Below are positions 14,665 through 19,191 of a stretch of DNA of 19,191 bases, piece after piece (the first letter of the stretch is position 1; each line of letters starts with the position of its first letter). The notes beneath the pieces were generated by a model. That model saw only the letters and a list, made by a program, of their open reading frames with translations. It had not been told where the DNA came from and made no database searches. Source of the DNA: Burkholderia sp. (GTDB lineage: Bacteria > Pseudomonadota > Gammaproteobacteria > Burkholderiales > Burkholderiaceae); NCBI GenBank assembly GCA_028292565.1, contig JAQGMD010000350.1:1-19191 (forward strand), written 5' to 3'. A program made the translations under genes and the position numbers.

Positions 14665-15150
14665 ATGTCGGAAATTTCTACCAAGCCCTATCTACTCCGC
14701 GCAATCTACGAATGGTGTACAGACAACGGTTACACACCGTATCTCGCCGCCATGGTCGATGCCAAAACGCGCGTCCCGCGTGAGTTCGTCAAGAATGGCG
14801 AAATCGTCCTCAATATCAGCTTCACTGCGACCAGCGGTTTGAAGTTGGATAACGATTTCGTACGGTTCAATGCGCGCTTCGGCGGCGTGGCGCGTGAAAT
14901 TTCAGTCCCGGTCGAAAATGTCGTCGCAATTTATGCGCGCGAAAATGGGCAGGGCATGGCATTTGAAGTGTCGAAAGCGCCCACGGGCGAAACCGAAACC
15001 GCGCCGGCGTCTGAGGACAAAGGCGCTGTGCCCTCGCTTGCGGCGGTTCCGCCATCGACGGATGAAAAGACATCTGCACCGACCGAGCCGGACGATAATC
15101 CTGAACCACCAAAAAAAGGTGGCCGTCCTACACTAACTCGCATCAAATAA
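14665..15150 (+). CDS. sspB: ClpXP protease specificity-enhancing factor SspB
   Basis: Adaptor that binds ssrA-tagged proteins and tethers them to ClpX for degradation. The 161-residue protein has the substrate-binding fold at about 1-112 (TKPYLLRAIYEWCTDNGYTP, VPREFVKNGEIVLNIS, FNARFGGVAREISVPVENV, YARENGQGM). A disordered Pro/Glu/Thr/Ser-rich linker (about 113-150) follows, then the C-terminal ClpX-binding module GRPTLTRIK. This layout is diagnostic for SspB. The ribosome site AAGG (14652-14655) is partly inside a 5-bp hairpin with a GGAA loop (14643-14656), which might moderate translation. It follows sspA and lies 26 bp before the tRNA gene. Confidence 0.95.
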   Translation: MSEISTKPYLLRAIYEWCTDNGYTPYLAAMVDAKTRVPREFVKNGEIVLNISFTATSGLKLDNDFVRFNARFGGVAREISVPVENVVAIYARENGQGMAFEVSKAPTGETETAPASEDKGAVPSLAAVPPSTDEKTSAPTEPDDNPEPPKKGGRPTLTRIK

Positions 15151-15176
15151 AGTACAATACTGTCTTCCAAGTTTTC

Positions 15177-15252
15177 GCCGGCTTAGCTCATTTGGTAGAG
15201 CAGTTGACTTGTAATCATCAGGTGGCCAGTTCGAATCCGGCAGCCGGCACCA
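15177..15252 (+). tRNA. tRNA-Thr (anticodon TGT)
   Basis: Complete 76-base cloverleaf including an encoded CCA. The acceptor stem is GCCGGCT/AGCCGGC, the D-arm GCTC/GAGC, and the anticodon loop CTTGTAA has TGT at 15210-15212. The T-arm is GCCAG/CCGGC around TTCGAAT, with an A-C opposition that E. coli tRNA-Thr(TGT) also has as I recall it. The anticodon stem GTTGA/TCATC carries a U-U opposition at its second pair (15204 with 15218). It reads ACA and, by wobble, other threonine codons. A -10-like TACAAT lies at 15153-15158 inside the sspB 3' end, but I see no good -35. Confidence 0.97.
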
Positions 15253-15257
15253 AAAAG

Positions 15258-15296
15258 AAAGCCCATGACCAGAAATGATCATGGGCTTTTTTCTTT
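15258..15296 (+). terminator. Rho-independent terminator after tRNA-Thr
   Basis: An 11-bp perfect stem AAAGCCCATGA (15258-15268) and TCATGGGCTTT (15279-15289) with a 10-base loop merges into a T-run (15287-15292) followed by CTTTT. It begins 6 bp after the tRNA CCA. The minus-strand ubiX remnant's last frame would run into this element. Confidence 0.9.
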
Positions 15297-15887
15297 TAGT
15301 CGAACATTAGTCTGCTGTTTGTTTGCCGCCTTGGTGCCGTCCCAGCGTGGGCTTAGCGCATGCGGTATCGAGAAGGGATCGAGTACGCGTCCTACTGTAC
15401 TGTATGGTCGACCATATGGGCAATCGTCTGGGGCTGATGATTAAAGCCGGAAAGTGGCGGATAAACGATCTCGACCATTTATGTGACGGCCATCATATTG
15501 CGTACGTCTCACACGCCATGAGTACCAGGTGCCTGCGCTCCTTCAATACGACGTCTGCAGCGCGTGTAATCAGTGTGTCGGAGAGCCCGTGCGCCACTAC
15601 GGCGAGTGTTCTCATTGAACAAAGCGCGACTATATTGCCTTCTGATTGAAAAGAACCGGTGGCAATGGAACCGCCGACATCACGCACGTTATAAACAACA
15701 TGCGCCCATGCCAAGACTTCCTTGCGGTGCATGTCGAGTTCCTGATGCAGGTTCAATACACCCGCATCGGGAATCAGTAGCTGGGTTCGATGCCGCGCAT
15801 CTCACGCAACACCTGCAACAGGCGGACACCATAGACCGCGCCGGTGGTGCCGGTAATGGCAATGATCAATCGTTTGTCGAGCGGGAT
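15279..15887 (-). pseudogene. ubiX: ubiX, flavin prenyltransferase, multiply disrupted remnant
   Basis: UbiX makes prenylated FMN for the UbiD decarboxylase in ubiquinone synthesis. Read on the minus strand, all parts of UbiX are recognisable in order but in different frames: KRLIIAITGTTGAVYG and VRLLQVLREMRGIE (15875-15786); then LLIPDAGVLNLHQELDMHRK through CSMRTL and ITRAADVVLKERR (15780-15506); then RNMMAVT, IVYPPL and MVDHTV (15502-15399); then GRVLDPFSIPHALSPRWDG (about 15393-15330). Lesions are a 1-base loss near 15783, about 19 bases missing near 15504 (the usual PFNLAHL part), a TAA at 15479-15481 where relatives have Glu, and a 5-base tandem duplication (ACAGT twice) near 15400. No ATG precedes the first segment; ATC at 15885-15887 may be the old start. 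The outer ends are estimates. It follows grxD by 34 bp. Confidence 0.9.
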
Positions 15888-15921
15888 CGAACTGGCGGAG
15901 CGTCGTTACGACGCATCCACC

Positions 15922-16233
15922 TCAGGGTTTCAGTAAGCCCTGCAATTCGCCGGACTCGAACATCTCATTCATGATGTCCGAGCCGCCGACAAACTCGCCG
16001 TTGACGTAGAGCTGCGGGATGGTTGGCCAATTGGAGAATTCCTTGATCCCCTGGCGCACTTCCTGGTCTTCCAGCACGTTGACGGTGACGATATTTTCGA
16101 CGCCGCAGGATCGCAGGATCTGGATCGCGCGCCCGGAAAAGCCGCACTGTGGAAACTGCGACGTGCCCTTCATGAACAACACGACCGGATTTTGCGTCAC
16201 GGTCTCCTTAATCCAGCCTTGTACATCGCTCAT
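15922..16233 (-). CDS. grxD: Monothiol glutaredoxin, CGFS type (Grx4/GrxD)
   Basis: CGFS monothiol glutaredoxin that binds and transfers 2Fe-2S clusters, usually with a BolA partner, and acts in iron-sulfur supply. The 103-residue protein has the active site QCGFSGRA with Cys30, the glutathione-contact segments [16 protein letters not shown] (cis-Pro loop) and GGSDIMNEM. The start is the ATG at 16233, with GGGGAG 7 bases upstream; the frame extends to 16248 without support. A TATAAT box at 16266-16271 (minus strand) probably drives it separately from tex, whose terminator lies just upstream. The former ubiX follows downstream. Confidence 0.96.
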   Translation of the reverse strand: MSDVQGWIKETVTQNPVVLFMKGTSQFPQCGFSGRAIQILRSCGVENIVTVNVLEDQEVRQGIKEFSNWPTIPQLYVNGEFVGGSDIMNEMFESGELQGLLKP

Positions 16234-16257
16234 GATGCATCTCCCCAAAAGTTCAGA

Positions 16258-16272
16258 ATATAAGCATTATAT
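16258..16272 (-). promoter_or_regulatory. grxD -10 box inside a perfect inverted repeat
   Basis: Minus-strand TATAAT (16271 to 16266) lies 33 bp before the grxD ATG. It is embedded in the dyad ATATAA-TGC-TTATAT (16258-16272, 6-bp arms). The region 17 bp further upstream does not resemble TTGACA, so the promoter may be activator-dependent or weak, and the dyad could be an operator. Confidence 0.45.
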
Positions 16273-16317
16273 GAAAAAGCCCGAGACGCCGTCGGCGGAT
16301 CGCCGGGTGGCGAGGCG

Positions 16318-16355
16318 AAATTGTCGCCCGGAACGACGGTTCGCACGGGCGACAA
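16318..16355 (-). terminator. Terminator-like hairpin after tex
   Basis: On the minus strand a 10-bp perfect stem TTGTCGCCCG/CGGGCGACAA (16346-16355 with 16321-16330) encloses 15 bases that contain a further 4-bp GAAC/GTTC pairing. Three Ts follow. It begins 7 bp after the tex stop. The T-tract is short, so efficiency may be moderate. Confidence 0.6.
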
Positions 16356-16362
16356 CCCTGCC

Positions 16363-18708
16363 TCAGGACTTCAGTTTTGCAAAGGCCGCCGCCATTGCAT
16401 TATTTGCTACCGGTTGCCGGGACTGCTGCTGATGCTGCGCCAGGCGTTTTGCATCGTTGCGGTCGCCGCGCTGCTCCGTCCGTGAACCTGCCGGAGCAGG
16501 CGTGTCGGACAGGCGCATCGTCAATGCAATGCGTTTGCGCTTCTCGTCGACTTCCAGCACTTTGACCTTCACCACCTGCCCGGCCTTGACCACCGTGTGA
16601 GGATCTTTCACGAAGGTGTTCGAGAGCGCGGAAATATGTACCAAGCCATCCTGATGCACTCCGATATCGACGAAGGCGCCGAACGCGGCGACATTGGTGA
16701 CCACACCCTCGAGGATCATGTCGGGACGCAAGTCCCTGATTTCTTCTACGCCTTCCTTGAAGGTTGCTGTAGTGAATTCCGGACGCGGATCCCGGCCGGG
16801 CTTCTCGAGTTCTTTCAGAATGTCGGTGATGGTAGGTACGCCGAACTTTTCATCAGCATATTTCGCTGCGTTCAGCGACTTGAGCAAGTTGCTGTCACCG
16901 ATGATGCCTTTGACATCCTTCTTGATGTCCGCAAGGATCTTCTCAACTACAGGATAGGACTCGGGGTGGACCGCCGATGCATCCAACGGATTTTCGCCCC
17001 CCATGATACGCAAGAAGCCGGCCGCCTGTTCGAAAGTCTTTTCTCCAAGGCGTGGCACCGAGCGTAACGCTGCGCGCGAGGTGAACATGCCTTTCATATC
17101 GCGATAGGTGACGATTGCCTGCGCGACGCTCGTGTTCAGGCCGGATACGCGTGCAAGCAGGGGCGCGGAAGCAGTATTCACGTCGACACCGACTGCGTTC
17201 ACGCAATCTTCCACCACCGCGTCGAGGGAGCGCGCCAGCTGCGTCTGGCCGACATCATGCTGATACTGGCCGACGCCGATCGACTTCGGATCGATCTTCA
17301 CCAGTTCCGCCAATGGATCCTGCAAGCGGCGTGCGATGGATACCGCGCCGCGCAACGACACATCGAGCTCCGGCAATTCGCGTGACGCGAATTCAGATGC
17401 GGAATATACCGAAGCGCCTGCTTCCGACACCACGATCTTGGTGAGCTTCAGTTCGGGTCGCAGCTTGATCAGGTCTTGCGCCAGCTTGTCGGTCTCGCGC
17501 GATGCGGTGCCGTTGCCGATTGAAATCAGCGCGACATTGTGTTTTTGCGCCAGTTGCGCCAGCGTATGCAGCGAACCGTCCCAATCATTGCGCGGCTGGT
17601 GCGGATAAATGGCGGTGGTGTCGACCACCTTGCCGGTCGCGTCGACCACGGCGACCTTCACGCCGGTGCGCAGGCCTGGGTCGAGACCCATGGTTGCGCG
17701 CGGTCCCGCGGGAGCCGCTAGCAACAGGTCTTTCAGGTTGCGCGCGAAGACGTTGATTGCTTCGATTTCGGCCCGCTCGCGTAGCCCGGTCATCAATTCG
17801 GTTTCCAGGTGCATGAACACTTTCACGCGCCAGGTCCAGCGTACGGTGTCAGCCAGCCACTTGTCTGCCGGGCGGCCCTGGTTGCTGATGCTGAAGCGCG
17901 CCGCGATGCGACCCTCGCACGGATTGTGCCGGGCATCCCATTTCGGCTTTTCTTCCTCGGTATCGAGCCGCAGCGAGACATTCAGCATTTCCTCGCGGCG
18001 GCCGCGGAACAATGCGAGCGCACGGTGCGACGGGATGGTGCCGATGGTTTCGGAATAATCGAAGTAGTCGGCGAACTTCTCGCCCGCATCCTGTTTGCCA
18101 TCGACTACCTTCGACTCGACCACGCCGTGTTCGGTCAGGTATTCGCGCAATGTCTGCAATAGTGTCGCATCTTCAGAGAAGCGCTCCATCAGGATCTGCC
18201 GCGCGCCGTCCAGCGCCGCTTTGGCATCCGTCACGCCGGGATTGTCGCCGTTATCAGTGCTGAAGGCCGGCTTGAGATACTTCGCCGCTTCCTCGTCCGG
18301 GATCAATGCAGGATTGGCAAGCAACGCATTCGCCAATTCAGTGAGACCGGCTTCTGCGGCGATCTGCGCCTTGGTGCGGCGTTTCAGCTTGTACGGCAGG
18401 TACAGGTCTTCCAGGCGCGTCTTGTCCTCTGCGTGCGTGATCGCATCGAGCAGCTCGGGCGTCATCTTGCCCTGTTCCTGGATCGACCCGACGATGGCCG
18501 CGCGTCGGTCTTCCAGTTCGCGCAGATAACGTAGCCGTTCCTCCAGCAGGCGCAGCTGGATGTCGTCCAGTCCGCCGGTCGCTTCCTTGCGGTAACGGGC
18601 GATGAAGGGAACAGTCGCGCCTTCGTCCAGCAGGGCGACGGCGGCGGCGACTTGCACGGGTTTGGCGGCAAGTTCAAGGGCGAGACGTTGTTCGATGGAA
18701 GGCAGCAT
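16363..18708 (-). CDS. tex: Tex family transcription accessory/RNA-binding protein
   Basis: Tex proteins are conserved multi-domain cytosolic nucleic-acid-binding proteins related to eukaryotic Spt6, named for effects on toxin gene expression in Bordetella. The 781-residue protein starts [13 protein letters not shown]. It has an N-terminal helical region with [17 protein letters not shown], a YqgF/RNase H-like domain from about 338 ([17 protein letters not shown]), a helix-hairpin-helix region (about 490-570, including [14 protein letters not shown] and [20 protein letters not shown]) and a C-terminal S1 domain (about 663-733, [18 protein letters not shown]). A Gln/Arg/Asn-rich tail follows. 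The TTG at 18717 is in frame, but the ATG at 18708 matches the family start. Neither has a strong ribosome site. Confidence 0.96.
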   Translation of the reverse strand: MLPSIEQRLALELAAKPVQVAAAVALLDEGATVPFIARYRKEATGGLDDIQLRLLEERLRYLRELEDRRAAIVGSIQEQGKMTPELLDAITHAEDKTRLEDLYLPYKLKRRTKAQIAAEAGLTELANALLANPALIPDEEAAKYLKPAFSTDNGDNPGVTDAKAALDGARQILMERFSEDATLLQTLREYLTEHGVVESKVVDGKQDAGEKFADYFDYSETIGTIPSHRALALFRGRREEMLNVSLRLDTEEEKPKWDARHNPCEGRIAARFSISNQGRPADKWLADTVRWTWRVKVFMHLETELMTGLRERAEIEAINVFARNLKDLLLAAPAGPRATMGLDPGLRTGVKVAVVDATGKVVDTTAIYPHQPRNDWDGSLHTLAQLAQKHNVALISIGNGTASRETDKLAQDLIKLRPELKLTKIVVSEAGASVYSASEFASRELPELDVSLRGAVSIARRLQDPLAELVKIDPKSIGVGQYQHDVGQTQLARSLDAVVEDCVNAVGVDVNTASAPLLARVSGLNTSVAQAIVTYRDMKGMFTSRAALRSVPRLGEKTFEQAAGFLRIMGGENPLDASAVHPESYPVVEKILADIKKDVKGIIGDSNLLKSLNAAKYADEKFGVPTITDILKELEKPGRDPRPEFTTATFKEGVEEIRDLRPDMILEGVVTNVAAFGAFVDIGVHQDGLVHISALSNTFVKDPHTVVKAGQVVKVKVLEVDEKRKRIALTMRLSDTPAPAGSRTEQRGDRNDAKRLAQHQQQSRQPVANNAMAAAFAKLKS

Positions 18709-18784
18709 GGGAATCAATATTCACAAAAGGAGCGTTGGATGATACCGAAACGCGGTTCAAAAAACAGTCTTGACAAGGGAGAAG

Positions 18785-19191
18785 TTAAGCACGCGCGTGA
18801 GGCGCTTTTCCACCGGATACGCGCTCGATGGATGCCAGGTCTTGCCAGCTTTGCACCTCGGTAAATCCCTGTGCGCAAAGGAGTTCGCGCACTGCAAAAG
18901 CCTGGTCGTAACCATGCTCCATCAACAACCAGCCGCCGGCCACCAGGTGCTGGTTGGCGCCATTGACGATAATGCGTAGCGCAGAAAGCCCGTCGGCATG
19001 ATCCGTCAGCGCGCCGATGGGCTCGAAACGCAAGTCGCCTTGCCGCAAATGCACGTCGTCTTTGACGATGTAGGGCGGATTGGCCACGATGAGGTCATAT
19101 TTCTGCCCCACCAATGCGCTATACCAATCGGTTTCCAAAAAGGCGACATTCGCATTGTTGCGCGCGGCGTTTTGACGCGCTACGGCGAGTG
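18785..19191 (-). CDS. prmC: Release factor glutamine N5-methyltransferase, 5' part beyond window
   Basis: SAM-dependent methyltransferase that modifies the Gln of the GGQ motif in release factors RF1 and RF2. Only the C-terminal 134 or so codons are in the window. The frame is open to the right edge and reads ARQNAARNNANVAFLETDW, so the TTG at 19138 is not a start. The catalytic motif NPPYI in DLIVANPPYI, the GALTDHADGLSALRIIV segment and LMEHGYDQ followed by a final beta-strand region are typical of PrmC/HemK. It lies 76 bp upstream of tex on the same strand; that short gap has no terminator and no promoter I could identify. Confidence 0.93.
   Translation of the reverse strand, partial: LAVARQNAARNNANVAFLETDWYSALVGQKYDLIVANPPYIVKDDVHLRQGDLRFEPIGALTDHADGLSALRIIVNGANQHLVAGGWLLMEHGYDQAFAVRELLCAQGFTEVQSWQDLASIERVSGGKAPHARA

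Noticed and set aside
15177..15300. tRNA-Thr as an integration (att) site
   Set aside because: No integrase, no direct repeat of the tRNA 3' end further on, and the neighbouring DNA is native (sspB, ubiX remnant, grxD).
15573..15974. Plus-strand open frames of 108 and 133 codons across 15323-15974
   Set aside because: They run antisense to the ubiX remnant and the end of grxD, resemble no protein, and the minus-strand UbiX similarity explains the region.

Overview
The window is chromosomal housekeeping DNA from a betaproteobacterium. Gene order and protein sequences (his operon followed by HIT and tat genes; petABC-sspA-sspB; tex-grxD-ubiX) look most like Oxalobacteraceae (Herminiimonas/Collimonas-type). 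That placement is inferred from remembered gene order and was not tested by a search. I see no mobile element, CRISPR array, phage gene or foreign-looking island, and no new multi-gene system. The most notable content is gene decay.

Layout. (1) 1-4736, plus strand: the distal histidine operon, hisC (5' end cut off), hisB, hisH, hisA, hisF, hisI, hisE, tightly spaced with 4-bp overlaps at hisA/hisF and hisF/hisI. (2) 4823-6847, plus: a HIT-family hydrolase and the Tat export operon tatA-tatB-tatC. tatA has an in-frame TAG at codon 18, inside its only membrane helix. (3) 6849-8680, minus: a DegS-like membrane-anchored serine protease followed by a DUF2461 gene, convergent with tatC. (4) 8737-10286, plus: a Nif3/YbgI-family gene and an orphan NarL-type response regulator ending in a clear terminator. 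(5) 10340-10759, minus: mscL. (6) 11005-15252, plus: cytochrome bc1 genes petA-petB-petC behind a good sigma70-like promoter, tandem hairpins, the stringent-response pair sspA-sspB, and tRNA-Thr(TGT) with its own terminator. (7) 15279-19191, minus: prmC (5' end cut off), tex, grxD, and a badly damaged ubiX pseudogene.

How they connect. The Rieske protein PetA carries a twin-arginine signal and in bacteria normally needs the Tat machinery encoded about 5 kb upstream, where tatA is interrupted. The bc1 complex oxidises ubiquinol, and the ruined ubiX belongs to ubiquinone synthesis. The cell therefore probably has a second ubiX-type gene, and either another TatA-type gene or a sequence error in tatA. 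The ubiX damage (1-base loss, about 19-base deletion, nonsense codon, 5-base tandem duplication, no normal start) is too varied to be one sequencing mistake; the tatA lesion is a single base and could be.
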